Counted from the stretch's first letter, positions 27,207 through 38,165 are shown. The stretch: DNA of 64,000 nt from Deltaproteobacteria bacterium (GCA_016931115.1 JAFGFM010000038.1:21800-85799); one strand, 5' to 3'. Made by a program: numbers and translations. The notes: generated from the letters alone by a model not told the origin.

Positions 27207-29171
27207 ATGAGAATAAAGAAGAAGATAGTCTTATACATGTCAATAATCACCCTGTTTTTCATAAGCCCTTTCATACCTGCTGATGATAAGACAGAAGAAA
27301 AAGAGGAAGAAAAAAAGGTTTATGTACTTGATGATATAGTGGTTACTGCACCGGCTATAATAAGCGAAAATGAGGTGAACAGGCTTGGAAGCCAGGTCAC
27401 CCATGTTTCAAAGGAACAGATCGAGGACCTCAATGCAATGGACCTCACTTCAGCCCTGCGCAGGGTGCCGGGTGTTGTAATATCAAGGCACAACCAGGTG
27501 GGGAGTTTCGGAGGCGGTGAAGGAGGGGCCATATTCATCAGGGGAAAGGGCAGCTCGCGCCCTGGCGCAGAGATCCAGATGCTGATAGACGGTATACCAA
27601 AATTTGTGAGCGTATGGACACACCCCATAATGGATGTCCTCAATGTGGATATTGTTGATACAATAGATATCTATAAAGGTGCGCAGCCTGTGCTTTTCGG
27701 AAACATGGCCTTTGGGGCAGTTGACATCCAGACAAAACGGATGAAAGATACCGGCTTTTATACAGGCATAAAATCAGGCTACGGCTCAAACAAGACACAT
27801 ATGGCTTCAGTGGAACACGGGGGCAAAACAGAGAGATTTGATTACTACCTGCTAGGCGGATACCGCAGTTCAGATGGTCACAGGAGAAATGCAGATGGCG
27901 AACTCCAGGATCTCTTCCTTCATATGGGGTATGATTTTACAGCAGAGTGGGATATGGATCTGACCATGATCTATACAGATAACTGGGCTGATGACCCTGG
28001 CCCTGTTGACCTCTCTTATCCTTCGGATGGCAGATTTAACAACGATGACCTTTTCGCGGTTGTCACCATATCCGGTAACTATGAGAGGGCAAAGGGTTAT
28101 GTTAAATTCTACAGCGACAAGGGGGATATAGACTGGGTAAACCAGGAGGGAACCCCTGGCTATGACACCCTGACAGATTATAAGAACTATGGGATAAGGG
28201 CGCGTGAGACCATAACCCCGTGGCAGAAAGGGGAGTTAATGGTGGGCATTGACCTTGATTACATCAGCGGAAAGGCCCGGTTCCTTCACCCTGTAGATGG
28301 CAACAGCGCATTCCCTGAAGAGACATTCCGAATCTTTTCTCCATATGCCTCTTTGAGCCATACCTTTGGAAGCATGGAAGGCATCTATTTTATACCCTCC
28401 ATTGGAGTCAGACACCTGAACCACACTGAATTTGATAGTGAAACAGCCCCGCAGGCAGGGATCATCCTGGGGATAAAAGAAACCAGGCTTCATGCCTCAT
28501 ATGGCAAAGGTATTAATTACCCGGGCATCTATGCAAAGGTCCAGGATAACCTGTGGATGCCCGGAGACAACAGGTGGTCTGAGCTTGAAGCAGAAAACCT
28601 TGATCACTTTGAGGCAGGGGTTGAGCACCGGTTCAGCAGTAAACTCATAGTTGATTTAACATGGTTTTATGACAGGGGAGAGGAGAGGATTGTAACATCA
28701 CCCCCTCCACCCTTTCCCCCCATCCTTACCAATATAGGGGAATATAAAAACAGGGGTATTGAAGGGAGTATCACGGCTGTTCCGATATCAGGCCTGTCAC
28801 TCTTTGGAGGTTTTACATATCTTGACTCTGCGCCCGATGACCTGCCCTATGCCCCGGAGTGGACATTCAGCACCGGGATCAATTACAGCCCTGTTGACAA
28901 TTTCCAGATCAGCATAGATACTCAATATGTTGATGATCAGTATGTCACCTCAAGGGCGCGCATGAGGAATACTGTTAATACGGATGAGGTGGATTCATAT
29001 TTTCTTGTAAACGGGAAAATCAGCTATGATTTCAGATTATCCGGTTGTGATGCTGACTGGCAGGTATTTCTGGCAGCAGAAAATATTACAGATACCGACT
29101 ATGAACAGAAAAAAGGTTACCCTATGCCGGACCTGGGTTTTATGATAGGGTTTAAGGCGGATTTTAACTAA
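27207..29171 (+). CDS. TonB-dependent outer-membrane receptor
   Basis: Signal peptide, TonB-box-like 'VYVLDDIVVTA', plug 'ALRRVPGVVIS...IFIRGKGSSRPGAEIQMLIDGIPKF...DTIDIYKGAQPVLFGNMAFGAVDIQTKR', terminal 'AENITDTDYEQKKGYPMPDLGFMIGFKADFN'. Confidence 0.94.
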   Translation: MRIKKKIVLYMSIITLFFISPFIPADDKTEEKEEEKKVYVLDDIVVTAPAIISENEVNRLGSQVTHVSKEQIEDLNAMDLTSALRRVPGVVISRHNQVGSFGGGEGGAIFIRGKGSSRPGAEIQMLIDGIPKFVSVWTHPIMDVLNVDIVDTIDIYKGAQPVLFGNMAFGAVDIQTKRMKDTGFYTGIKSGYGSNKTHMASVEHGGKTERFDYYLLGGYRSSDGHRRNADGELQDLFLHMGYDFTAEWDMDLTMIYTDNWADDPGPVDLSYPSDGRFNNDDLFAVVTISGNYERAKGYVKFYSDKGDIDWVNQEGTPGYDTLTDYKNYGIRARETITPWQKGELMVGIDLDYISGKARFLHPVDGNSAFPEETFRIFSPYASLSHTFGSMEGIYFIPSIGVRHLNHTEFDSETAPQAGIILGIKETRLHASYGKGINYPGIYAKVQDNLWMPGDNRWSELEAENLDHFEAGVEHRFSSKLIVDLTWFYDRGEERIVTSPPPPFPPILTNIGEYKNRGIEGSITAVPISGLSLFGGFTYLDSAPDDLPYAPEWTFSTGINYSPVDNFQISIDTQYVDDQYVTSRARMRNTVNTDEVDSYFLVNGKISYDFRLSGCDADWQVFLAAENITDTDYEQKKGYPMPDLGFMIGFKADFN

Positions 29172-29175
29172 GTAT

Positions 29176-30675
29176 ATGAGGGCGGTTATGTACAGATTCA
29201 GTTTCAAGGCATTTTTGTTCATTCTTTTTCTTCAAATACAGGTCTTTGCTCATGATGTGGCGCTCCCTGTAATTGTCGATACGGATATGGCGCTTGATGA
29301 CATCAGGGCAATCACCATGCTTTTAAACAGCGAGGTTGCTAACGTGCCCCTTTTTATTGTATCAGATGGTGTAAGGGCGCCTGAGGAGGGGATAAAAAAC
29401 CTGAAGGCCCTGCTTAACTACTTTGAAATGGGCGAGATTAGCGTAGTAAAAGGAAAGGAACTCGGCCTGACTGTACCTCCGGTAAGGCGGTATATAAAAA
29501 GCATAAATGTGCCTGGCAGTGAAAAGATCTCTGGAGTGGGGGCAGAGAAAAGCCCTGCGCCTGATGCAATTGTGAGTGTGCTGAAAGGTATGGATGAACC
29601 AGTGATCTATCTTTGTCTTGGCCCCCTTACAAGCCTGTCGGCTGCCCTTGAGATTGATCCTGCAACAGTGAGGAAAATATCCAGAATAGTTTATTACGGC
29701 TGCGCCCCTGACTCAGAAGACCCCGGCTGGAATACCCTTCGTGACCCAGAGGCCGCGCGAAAGGTATTTTCATCAGGAATAAAGATACAATCCATCTCCC
29801 TTCCTGAAAAAAGGCTGCTGCCATTTAATAATGCGCTCTATAAAAAGGCAATTACACAGGGGACAAGGGCATCAGGCCTCATAGAAATGGTGCATGAAAC
29901 AGAGACCATTAAGAAGATGCTCGGTGAAGGCCATTTTTATGTTTGGGATGAGATGACAGTCATCTATTTTAATGACCCATCTCTTTTCAGCTTTGAGCCA
30001 TCTCAGGCTAATAAAGATGTGATGGTTTTAAGGGATATCAACAGGAAGGGGCTTGAGTCAGCATACCTGAAGGCACTTGGACTCCCTGGCGATTTTCATC
30101 TGGAAACCAGAGAGGCTGTTGTATTTACCGGGATCCCGCAAGACCCCTCCATGTTTCAGGAGGATGTGCGTCCTGCTGTAAATCAGCTTATCAATATGTA
30201 TGGTATTGAGGAATGGAAGGCATGCCTGCTCACAAATGAATTCCACAGGCACCTGGGTATATATTCCATTGCAGGCGCCAAGATGGGTGTGAGGGCAAGG
30301 GAGATACTTGAGGCGCCCTTTGACTCACTGGAGGTAATTTCAAATGCAGGAAATAACCCGCCCTTAAGCTGCATGAATGACGGGCTCCAGGTCTCAACAG
30401 GCGCAAGCCTCGGGAGGGGCGCTATCAGGGTAACCGAAGGCAATACCCCTTCTGCACAGTTTTTATATAAGGATCTAAAACTCACCCTTACCCTTAAAAA
30501 AGAGGTCTGGGGAAAGATAAAAAATGATATAGGGATGCTTGTTTCAAAATACGGAGGGACAACACCTGAATACTTCAAAAAGGTGAGGGAACTCTCTATA
30601 GTCTACTGGAAGGACCTTGACCGGGCATTGATCTTTGACGAAAAGATGGAAAAGAGATTGACGGGAGTCGAATAA
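29176..30675 (+). CDS. Exported fusion: inosine/uridine nucleoside-hydrolase-like domain + FmdE-like domain
   Basis: Signal peptide; 'LPVIVDTDMALDDIRAI' (DxDxxxDD of IUNH); C-terminal 'HRHLGIYSIAGAKMGVRAREIL...LSCMNDGLQVSTGASLGRGAIRV' resembles FmdE. Confidence 0.8.
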   Translation: MRAVMYRFSFKAFLFILFLQIQVFAHDVALPVIVDTDMALDDIRAITMLLNSEVANVPLFIVSDGVRAPEEGIKNLKALLNYFEMGEISVVKGKELGLTVPPVRRYIKSINVPGSEKISGVGAEKSPAPDAIVSVLKGMDEPVIYLCLGPLTSLSAALEIDPATVRKISRIVYYGCAPDSEDPGWNTLRDPEAARKVFSSGIKIQSISLPEKRLLPFNNALYKKAITQGTRASGLIEMVHETETIKKMLGEGHFYVWDEMTVIYFNDPSLFSFEPSQANKDVMVLRDINRKGLESAYLKALGLPGDFHLETREAVVFTGIPQDPSMFQEDVRPAVNQLINMYGIEEWKACLLTNEFHRHLGIYSIAGAKMGVRAREILEAPFDSLEVISNAGNNPPLSCMNDGLQVSTGASLGRGAIRVTEGNTPSAQFLYKDLKLTLTLKKEVWGKIKNDIGMLVSKYGGTTPEYFKKVRELSIVYWKDLDRALIFDEKMEKRLTGVE

Positions 30676-30811
30676 ACAAAAACCCCAGGACCATAAGTGG
30701 TATGACAAAAAAATTATTTATTGCAGGGGCTTAAAAAGTTTTCACCCCTGCATATTTTATGTGCGGTATAAAAACCCGGAAGATAAAAGTAAAAAGAGCG
30801 CCTTATTTGTT

Positions 30812-32263
30812 TTACTGCTCCTGTTCCCATCCGCCTCCAAGGGCCTTGTAGAGACGTATGAGGCCCAGTGTAATTGTCCCGCTGCTGCTGGCCCTTGACT
30901 CTTCAAAGGAGAGCAGCGCGCGCTGGGCATCAAGGACATCCAGAAAATCAACCAGCCCGGAACTGAACCGTTCATCAGCTATCTCCAGTGCCAGTTTGGC
31001 AGCAGTGGCCCCCTTTTCCAGCATCCTGTATCGTTTCTGTTCCTCGCCATAGGCCATGATAGCATCCCTAACCTCTTTGATAGCATTGACCACAGTGGTT
31101 TCATATTCAATAAATGTACGCTCCTGAATAGCGTTCTGGATCTCGATCTGGTCCCTGATCCTGTTGCGGTTGAACAGGGGAATGCTTATAAATGGCGAGA
31201 TGTTAAGGACAGCGTTCTCATCGGAAAAAAAATTGTCAAGGGAAGATGCAGTAAGCCCCAGTGACCCGGTCAGCCTTAAAGATGGGTAAAGATCAGCCGT
31301 GGCCGCACCAACCCTTGCGGTCTGGGCCGCGAGTGCCCTTTCCGCCCTGCGTATATCGGGCCTGCGGCGCAGTATATCAGATGGAATACCAATAACAATT
31401 TCAACCTCCGGCACAGGTATGGGGGCAGGAGATAACAGCTCATCATGCAGCTCTCCAGGCATTTCACCCAGCAGAATGGCCAGGGAGTTCATGGTTTCTT
31501 CAATGCTGACCCTGTAGCCCGGTATGCGGGCGCGGGTGTTTTCAATATTATATCTTGACTGCTGAACCTGAAGTGAGCCGATCAATCCTGCTGCGGCCTT
31601 GTCTTCCAGAATGGAGAGTACATTTTCCTGAATTTCAAGATTGCGGTTGACAATTTCAAGCTGTTTCTGAAGTGTTCTGAGTCTCACGTAACTGCTCACA
31701 GTCTCAGAAATCATGCTGATCAGAATACTGTGGTACCCCTCCCCTGATGACTCAAGTTCGGCGGCTGCCGCCTCTATATTCCGGTGTCTTTTACCAAAGA
31801 GATCTATCTCCCAGGATGCATCAAAACCTGCGTTATAGTAATCACTACCAATAGAGAAGGCTGAAGGATCAGGATCATCAGCGGTTGGCATTCCTGACTG
31901 TGTTCTGCGATATGTTGCCGACCCTGTGACAGATGGATGGAGTTGCTTGCCCGCCTCTCCCAGCACTGCCCTGGCCTGTCTGATGCGTGTAAGGGCGATC
32001 TTAATATCCCTGTTTCCTGCCAGCGCCCTTTTTACAAGATCACTCAGGGCAGGATCATCAAGGGTTGTCCACCACCTCGCAAGTCTATCCGCCTCAGCGC
32101 TCTGCAAAGCGGAATCTCCTTCCATTTCAGCAGAAGGCCATTCAGCCGGGACATTCATGCTGACAGGCCTGTAGTCCGGGCCTACATGGCATGCACTGCA
32201 AAGGGCACACAGAAGCAGTGTAACTATAAATATCTTCCTGTTATTTTTATTTTTACTGTTCAT
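30812..32263 (-). CDS. RND efflux outer-membrane lipoprotein (NodT/OprM-like)
   Basis: Lipobox 'LCSACHVGPDYRPVSMNVPAEW', 'IGIPSDILRRRPDIRRAERALAAQTARVGAATADLYPSLRLTGSLG', 'AYGEEQKR'. Confidence 0.95.
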   Translation of the reverse strand: MNSKNKNNRKIFIVTLLLCALCSACHVGPDYRPVSMNVPAEWPSAEMEGDSALQSAEADRLARWWTTLDDPALSDLVKRALAGNRDIKIALTRIRQARAVLGEAGKQLHPSVTGSATYRRTQSGMPTADDPDPSAFSIGSDYYNAGFDASWEIDLFGKRHRNIEAAAAELESSGEGYHSILISMISETVSSYVRLRTLQKQLEIVNRNLEIQENVLSILEDKAAAGLIGSLQVQQSRYNIENTRARIPGYRVSIEETMNSLAILLGEMPGELHDELLSPAPIPVPEVEIVIGIPSDILRRRPDIRRAERALAAQTARVGAATADLYPSLRLTGSLGLTASSLDNFFSDENAVLNISPFISIPLFNRNRIRDQIEIQNAIQERTFIEYETTVVNAIKEVRDAIMAYGEEQKRYRMLEKGATAAKLALEIADERFSSGLVDFLDVLDAQRALLSFEESRASSSGTITLGLIRLYKALGGGWEQEQ

Positions 32264-35200
32264 TATCTTCCGGTAAACCTGAACCTTCCTTAATATTTTC
32301 TGTTTTTGTCTGTATGTGCAAAAATTTCTTTATTCTCTCACGGGCTGTCTGAAAGATGACCCATAGCGAAGGGGTAAGCACCACCCCGAAGATAACGGCA
32401 GCAACCATGCCGCCAAATACTGTTGTGCCTATGTGACGTCTCCCGACAGCGCCTGCGCCAGTGGCAAGAACCATTGGCAGTACACCGAGAACAAAGGAGA
32501 GGGCTGTCATCAGAACTGCCCTGTACCTTATCCTTGAAGCCACACCGGCGGCCTCTTCAATTGAGTGTCCGAATTCTCTCTCTGTCTTGGCAAATTCTAC
32601 AATCAGGATGGCATTTTTGCTTGCAAGGCCAACCAGAAGGATTAGCCCGAGCTGTGCATATATGCTGAGTGATATATCAGTGATAATGAGCGCAATCATA
32701 GCGCCCAGTGCCGCTACTGATATAGAGAGCATAACAGGAATAGGGACAGTCCAGCTTTCATACTGGGCGACCAGAAACAGGAAGCCGAAGATCAAAGCCA
32801 TAATTACGAGGATAATCACCTGCCCTTCATTTTGCCTTTCCTGGTAACTCATTCCGGTCCATTCGTACTGGAAACCCTCAGGTGCTGACCTTTCCATCAC
32901 CTCGCCCATGGCAGCCATCCCTTCGGTGGAGCTGAACCCAGGTGCAACATCGGCATTAACCTGGACAGATGGATACATATTGTAACGTGATATAGACTGA
33001 GGCGATAGTATGGTATGGATATCTACCAGGGTGGTTAATGGCACCATCTCCCCTTTTCTATTCTGGACATATAAATTAAGTATATCTTCCAGCTTGCTTC
33101 GATAGGGGTAATCGGCCTGGAGTTTTACCTGGTAAATTTTACTGAACAGGTTAAAATCATTAATGTAGCTTGAACCCAGGATGGCCTGGAGCGTGGTAAA
33201 AACCCTGCTGATAGGTACATCCACCGTTTCAGCCTTTTGACGATCGACATTGAGATAAAGCTGTGGAGTGCTGGGGCGATAGGTGCTGAAGGCCCTGCTT
33301 ATGCGGGGGTCCTTGTTTGCGGCATCAACCAGGAGTCTCAGTCCGTTTGCGAGTTCATCCGGGGATTGCCCCATTGCTGCCTGCAGGACAAAGTCCATCC
33401 CGCTTGAAGAACCGAGCCCCCTGATAGGCGGCTGATTAAAGGCCCTGATCTGTGCCCCCGGTATGGTTTCTGCAATCCTGCCGATGTTGGCTATGATTGC
33501 ATCAGCCTGGAGTTCAGGGGTTTTGCGCTGATCCCAGTGATCCAGGAGTAGAAAGGCCATCCCGCTGTTACCCCCGCCCCCTCCCATCTGGCCGAAACCG
33601 GCTATAGTCATTATATCCTTGACCCCCGGCATGGTACGGGCCTTTTCATAAAATTCCCTTAATACCTCAACGGTTCGGGGCTGTGTGGCATTCTCAGGGA
33701 GCTGGATATCAACCATGACCGCGCCCTGGTCTTCTGTAGGCAGGAAACTTGTGGGATGAACCGAAAACAGATACCCTGCAACCAGGGTAACAACAAGAAG
33801 AATCCCGAATGAGACCATTTTACGGCGGACAAGCCACATGGCGCAGTGCACATAAATGTTTCTGACCCTGTCCAGCCATAAGTTAAACCATTTGAAAAAA
33901 ACGAATGTCTTTTTTTTATGCGGCCTAAGGAGTATGGAACAGAGGGCCGGGCTTAGTGTCAGGGCACTTATAGTTGATATAGATACTGCTGTTGATATGG
34001 TTACAGCAAACTGCTGGTATATCCTGCCGGTAATGCCGGATATAAAGCCTATTGGTACAAAGATTGCGAGCAGAACCAGTGTTGTGGCAATAACCGCACT
34101 GGAAACCTGCTGCATTGCCTTTTTTGTCGCTTCTCTGGGAGCAAGATGCTCGGTCTCCATAAGTCTCTGGACATTTTCCACCACCACAATGGCGTCATCA
34201 ACAACAATACCTATTGCAAGAACAAGGGCAAAAAGTGTCAGCGTATTGATGCTGTATCCCAGGACCAGAAGCACTGAAAAGGTTCCGATAAGCGACACAG
34301 GGATCGTACAGGCAGGTATAAGGGTTGCCCTCCAGTCCTGCAGAAAGATAAATACAACCAACACAACCAGTGCAAAGGTCATAAGGAGTGTCAAAACGAT
34401 CTCAGAAAGGGCGGTACGAATAAATGTGGTCGGGTCATTGACGATTCTATATTCCAGGTCCTCGGGAAAATATTGGGAAAGCCTTTTCAGCTCAGCGTTC
34501 ACCCTGTCTATGGTATCAAGGGCATTTGCATCAGGAAGCTGGTTCAACCTCATGGCAATAGCGGGATTTCCATTATAGGTGGCCCCGGCAGCATAACTCT
34601 CTGCCCCAAGTTCTATCCTTGCGACATTCTTTAAGGTAAGTCTGCCTCCATCCTTATTGGTGCGAAGGATAATATTTTCAAACTCTTCAACGCTCTCCAT
34701 CCTCCCTGTTGCCCTGATGCTGTATTGAAGCTGCTGAGAACTGTAGGTGGGTTCTGTCCCGATTGCGCCGGCAGCGGCCTGGATATTCTGGCTTGCTATT
34801 GCTGCAGAGACTGTTTCTGCGCTGATGCCGTAAGCAGCCAGCTTTGCCGGGTCAATCCAGATCCTCATGCTGTATTTACTCGGGCCCATAATCCCGACCT
34901 CGCTCACACCCTCAACACGGGCAATAGCATCCTTTACCTTGTCATCCAGGTAAGTGCCTATAGTGAGCTGATCGTGTGTGCCATTTGGAGAATAAAAGGT
35001 GAAAAATCCAAGCACATCACCTGATCTTGAGAAAACGCGTACAGACTGCTGCCGCACCTCTGCAGGCAGTTTATTATAGGCCCTCTGTAAAAGGTTCTGC
35101 ACCTTGACCATGGCAATATCAATATCAACCCCTACCTCAAATGTGACAGAGAGAGAGTAGGAACCGTCGCCGGAAGAGGATGACATATAGATCATGCCTT

Positions 35201-35420
35201 CTACACCATTGACCACCTCCTCTATGGGGGCGGCCACTGCATCGGAGACCACCTGTGCGCTTGCGCCCGGATATGCGGCGCTGATACTCACTGTTGGAGG
35301 TACTACATCAGGGTACTGAAGTATGGGGAGATTGATCAAGGCAATGATCCCTGCGATCAGTATTATGACCGAAACAACCATTGCCAGACGTGGGCGTTCT
35401 ATAAAATGTGCTGAAAACAT
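32253..35420 (-). CDS. RND efflux inner-membrane transporter (AcrB/MexB-like, HAE1)
   Basis: 'FIERPRLAMVVSVIILIAGIIALINLPILQYPDVVPPTVSISAAYPGASAQVV', 'VVDDAIVVVENVQRLM', 'GLASKNAILIVEFAK'. Confidence 0.97.
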   Translation of the reverse strand: MFSAHFIERPRLAMVVSVIILIAGIIALINLPILQYPDVVPPTVSISAAYPGASAQVVSDAVAAPIEEVVNGVEGMIYMSSSSGDGSYSLSVTFEVGVDIDIAMVKVQNLLQRAYNKLPAEVRQQSVRVFSRSGDVLGFFTFYSPNGTHDQLTIGTYLDDKVKDAIARVEGVSEVGIMGPSKYSMRIWIDPAKLAAYGISAETVSAAIASQNIQAAAGAIGTEPTYSSQQLQYSIRATGRMESVEEFENIILRTNKDGGRLTLKNVARIELGAESYAAGATYNGNPAIAMRLNQLPDANALDTIDRVNAELKRLSQYFPEDLEYRIVNDPTTFIRTALSEIVLTLLMTFALVVLVVFIFLQDWRATLIPACTIPVSLIGTFSVLLVLGYSINTLTLFALVLAIGIVVDDAIVVVENVQRLMETEHLAPREATKKAMQQVSSAVIATTLVLLAIFVPIGFISGITGRIYQQFAVTISTAVSISTISALTLSPALCSILLRPHKKKTFVFFKWFNLWLDRVRNIYVHCAMWLVRRKMVSFGILLVVTLVAGYLFSVHPTSFLPTEDQGAVMVDIQLPENATQPRTVEVLREFYEKARTMPGVKDIMTIAGFGQMGGGGGNSGMAFLLLDHWDQRKTPELQADAIIANIGRIAETIPGAQIRAFNQPPIRGLGSSSGMDFVLQAAMGQSPDELANGLRLLVDAANKDPRISRAFSTYRPSTPQLYLNVDRQKAETVDVPISRVFTTLQAILGSSYINDFNLFSKIYQVKLQADYPYRSKLEDILNLYVQNRKGEMVPLTTLVDIHTILSPQSISRYNMYPSVQVNADVAPGFSSTEGMAAMGEVMERSAPEGFQYEWTGMSYQERQNEGQVIILVIMALIFGFLFLVAQYESWTVPIPVMLSISVAALGAMIALIITDISLSIYAQLGLILLVGLASKNAILIVEFAKTEREFGHSIEEAAGVASRIRYRAVLMTALSFVLGVLPMVLATGAGAVGRRHIGTTVFGGMVAAVIFGVVLTPSLWVIFQTARERIKKFLHIQTKTENIKEGSGLPEDNEQ

Positions 35421-35423
35421 TTA

Positions 35424-36626
35424 TTAATTACCGGTTTTGGGGGCAGCCTTTGCTGCACCGCCTGAGATATTTACAGCCTGTCCGGGCCGAACCTTTTGGA
35501 TACCTTTAACAATGACAACTTCACCGGCCTTAATACCATCATCAATAATCCAGTCAGTACCCAGGACCGATCTTTTTTTGATCATCCTCATGCTGGCGAT
35601 GTTTTCCTTATCTACAACAAAAACATAGCTCCCTTCTTTGCTTTCCATAACCGCAGGCTGGGGAATAAGGGGCCGCACCTCTGCCCTTACCGGGGTGAGG
35701 ATAACGGTTACATACCCTCCGGGGATAAGTATCCCTTCCGGATTTGCGAATCTGGACCGCATTGATATGGTACCGGTTGAGGGGTCTATTGAGGTATCGA
35801 TAAAATCCCATTCACCATCACCTTTATACAGGCTTCCATTGGGAAGACGCAAGGATGGCCTGAATATCTTTTCAAGAGAAGCGCCTGACCGTTCCAACAG
35901 GTTAATGTATTCTACCTCACTTATGGAGCACACTACCCTGATCGGGTCAACCCTGATAACAGTGGCGATTGTGCCGGAATTGGGGCCAACATAATCACCA
36001 ACAGAATATCGTTTCAGCGTGACACGGCCTGTAATGGGCGACCTGACAGTAGCATATGCGAGATCTATGGTAGCAAGTTCAAGGTTCGCCTTTGCAGAAA
36101 CAAGCTGGGCGCTGTAAAAGCTGACATTTTTCTGTGCTGTTTCTATATCCTTTTCCGGGACGCTCCCTGTCTTTGCAGTCTGAAGCCTCTGAAGATATTT
36201 TTCCGCATCAGCCAGATTGGCCTCTATCTGTAAGACCGAACCCCTGCGAGCCTCAATTTCAGCCTTGAAACGGGCTTTTTCTATGGTGAACATCAGGTCT
36301 CCTGCCTTAACATTCCGGCCCTCAATGAAATCAATGGTTTCCAGATACCCTGAAACCCTGGCAATCAGGTCAACTGAATCAACAGCCTCTATACGACCTA
36401 TATATTCCCTGGAACTGCTGATCTCCTTTGCGACAACCTCCTGTGCTATCACTAAAGGGGGAGCTCCCTGCATCTGTGGGCGTTGCCCCATTTCCGGAGC
36501 AAAAGGGATGTCCTTTTTATCCCGCATGAAAAACCAGGCTACCACCAGTATTATAACTATTAAAAAGGCGTACCTTATAAAACGCCTTTTTCCTGTTGTA
36601 TTGAAATAATCATTTTTAATAATCAA
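35424..36626 (-). CDS. RND efflux periplasmic adaptor subunit (MFP)
   Basis: 'IGRIEAVDSVDLIARVSGYLETIDFIEGRNVKAGDLMFTIEKARF', 'ATVRSPITGRVTLKRYSVGDYVGP'. Confidence 0.95.
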   Translation of the reverse strand: MIIKNDYFNTTGKRRFIRYAFLIVIILVVAWFFMRDKKDIPFAPEMGQRPQMQGAPPLVIAQEVVAKEISSSREYIGRIEAVDSVDLIARVSGYLETIDFIEGRNVKAGDLMFTIEKARFKAEIEARRGSVLQIEANLADAEKYLQRLQTAKTGSVPEKDIETAQKNVSFYSAQLVSAKANLELATIDLAYATVRSPITGRVTLKRYSVGDYVGPNSGTIATVIRVDPIRVVCSISEVEYINLLERSGASLEKIFRPSLRLPNGSLYKGDGEWDFIDTSIDPSTGTISMRSRFANPEGILIPGGYVTVILTPVRAEVRPLIPQPAVMESKEGSYVFVVDKENIASMRMIKKRSVLGTDWIIDDGIKAGEVVIVKGIQKVRPGQAVNISGGAAKAAPKTGN

Positions 36627-36852
36627 TCTTTTAACTCCTTAACTATCATCTTATGATAAAGCAGGACTGAGCTTAAAACAGTTAAATCCGGTCTTAATGA
36701 GATGTTGTAAAAACGCAGGTGGAGAGAGATACTGCTGGAACATGATAAATTTTTAAAACCTCGAAGTGAATATTAAACCTGCCACTATTATTTTTAAGAT
36801 CAAATTTATTTTAAATAACCCGGCTTGTCAAGGCACAATCCAATAAATCGCC

Positions 36853-37692
36853 TCAGGCAAGGCTGTAGAGCAGACTGATCTCCTCTTTCCACAAAGACTC
36901 GTCAGGGGTCTCAAGTACCATGGGGATATCGTCAAAGAGCGGGTTATTCATGATAAACCTGAATGGCTCTAAGCCCAGATGCCCCTTGCCTATACTTTCG
37001 TGCCTGTCCACCCGGCTTCCATGCGCCTTTTTGGTATCGTTAAGGTGAAGGGCCTTCAGGTATCTCATACCCACTATTTTGTCGAACTCCTCAAGGGTGT
37101 GCTCAAAAGCCTTATCAGTCTTGATATCATATCCGGCAGAATAGGTATGGCAGGTATCAAGGCAGACTCCTATGCGGCTCTTATCCTTTACATTATTTAT
37201 TATGCTGGAAAGGTGTTCAAATCTGTTACCCATGTTGGTGCCCTGGCCTGCCGTGTTTTCTATCACTGCCATAACCCCATTTGTCTGGCCAAGGGTAAGG
37301 TTGATGGATTCAGCGATCCTTTCAAGGCACTCGAAAGGATCGATCTTGCCAAGATGACTCCCCGGATGAAAATTAAGATATTTTAGCCCAAGCTGTTCGC
37401 ACCGCTGCATCTCGTCAAGGAATGCACCCCTTGATTTAATTAGTCCATCTTCATCAGGGCTACCAAGATTGATCAGGTAGCTGTCATGTGGGAGTATATA
37501 TTTGGGATCAAAACCCAGGGTCTGGCAGGCATCCTTGAATTTAACAATATTTTCAGGAGAGAAGGGTTTTGAGACCCATTGCCTCTGGTTTCTGGTAAAG
37601 AGGGCGAATGCCTTTGCCCCTATATCTGCTGCATTTTGAGGGGCCATTTCTACCCCTCCGCCTGTACTCACATGGGCGCCTATATATTTCAT
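36853..37692 (-). CDS. nfo: Endonuclease IV
   Basis: '[39 protein letters not shown]', '[12 protein letters not shown]', '[15 protein letters not shown]', '[25 protein letters not shown]'. ATG at 37692 chosen. Confidence 0.96.
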   Translation of the reverse strand: MKYIGAHVSTGGGVEMAPQNAADIGAKAFALFTRNQRQWVSKPFSPENIVKFKDACQTLGFDPKYILPHDSYLINLGSPDEDGLIKSRGAFLDEMQRCEQLGLKYLNFHPGSHLGKIDPFECLERIAESINLTLGQTNGVMAVIENTAGQGTNMGNRFEHLSSIINNVKDKSRIGVCLDTCHTYSAGYDIKTDKAFEHTLEEFDKIVGMRYLKALHLNDTKKAHGSRVDRHESIGKGHLGLEPFRFIMNNPLFDDIPMVLETPDESLWKEEISLLYSLA

Positions 37693-37892
37693 TTTATATT
37701 TAACCCTTTCTATTAACAAACATGACTTACTCGGGAAACAACCACCCTTTGACCAAATATAATTCGGATTAAAACTCAATCAAAGAATAAGGCTGGCGAT
37801 ATTGTTTGTCAAAATATTTAGAGCATTAATTGCTATTTACAGACCCATGACAATGGCGTACTATTTCATAAACACTGTATTATGAGGAAACA

Positions 37893-38165
37893 ATGGTAAA
37901 TCTTCAAATAAGAGGTATAGATGATGATCTCTACAGGGAGATTAAACATATGGCAGCATCAAGGAACCGATCTGTAAGTCAGCAGGTATTGATGTTAATA
38001 AAGAATTATCTGTCAAAACAACATCAGATAGAAAAGATTAAAAGTCCTGCACAGGTATTAATTGATCTCTCAGGCTCCTGGGATGACACAAGGTCAGCCG
38101 ATGATATTATCATAGATATCAAAATGAATAGAAAAAACTCAAAAAAACTTGAGATGGCGTTGTAA
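37893..38165 (+). CDS. Ribbon-helix-helix (FitA/VapB-like) antitoxin, apparently orphan
   Basis: 'VNLQIRGIDDDLYREIKHMAASRNRSVSQQVLMLIKNYL'; no intact toxin downstream. Confidence 0.8.
   Translation: MVNLQIRGIDDDLYREIKHMAASRNRSVSQQVLMLIKNYLSKQHQIEKIKSPAQVLIDLSGSWDDTRSADDIIIDIKMNRKNSKKLEMAL

Noticed and set aside
33856-34578. Plus-strand 240-aa ORF opposite the RND transporter
   Set aside because: Shadow of a highly conserved AcrB-like gene.
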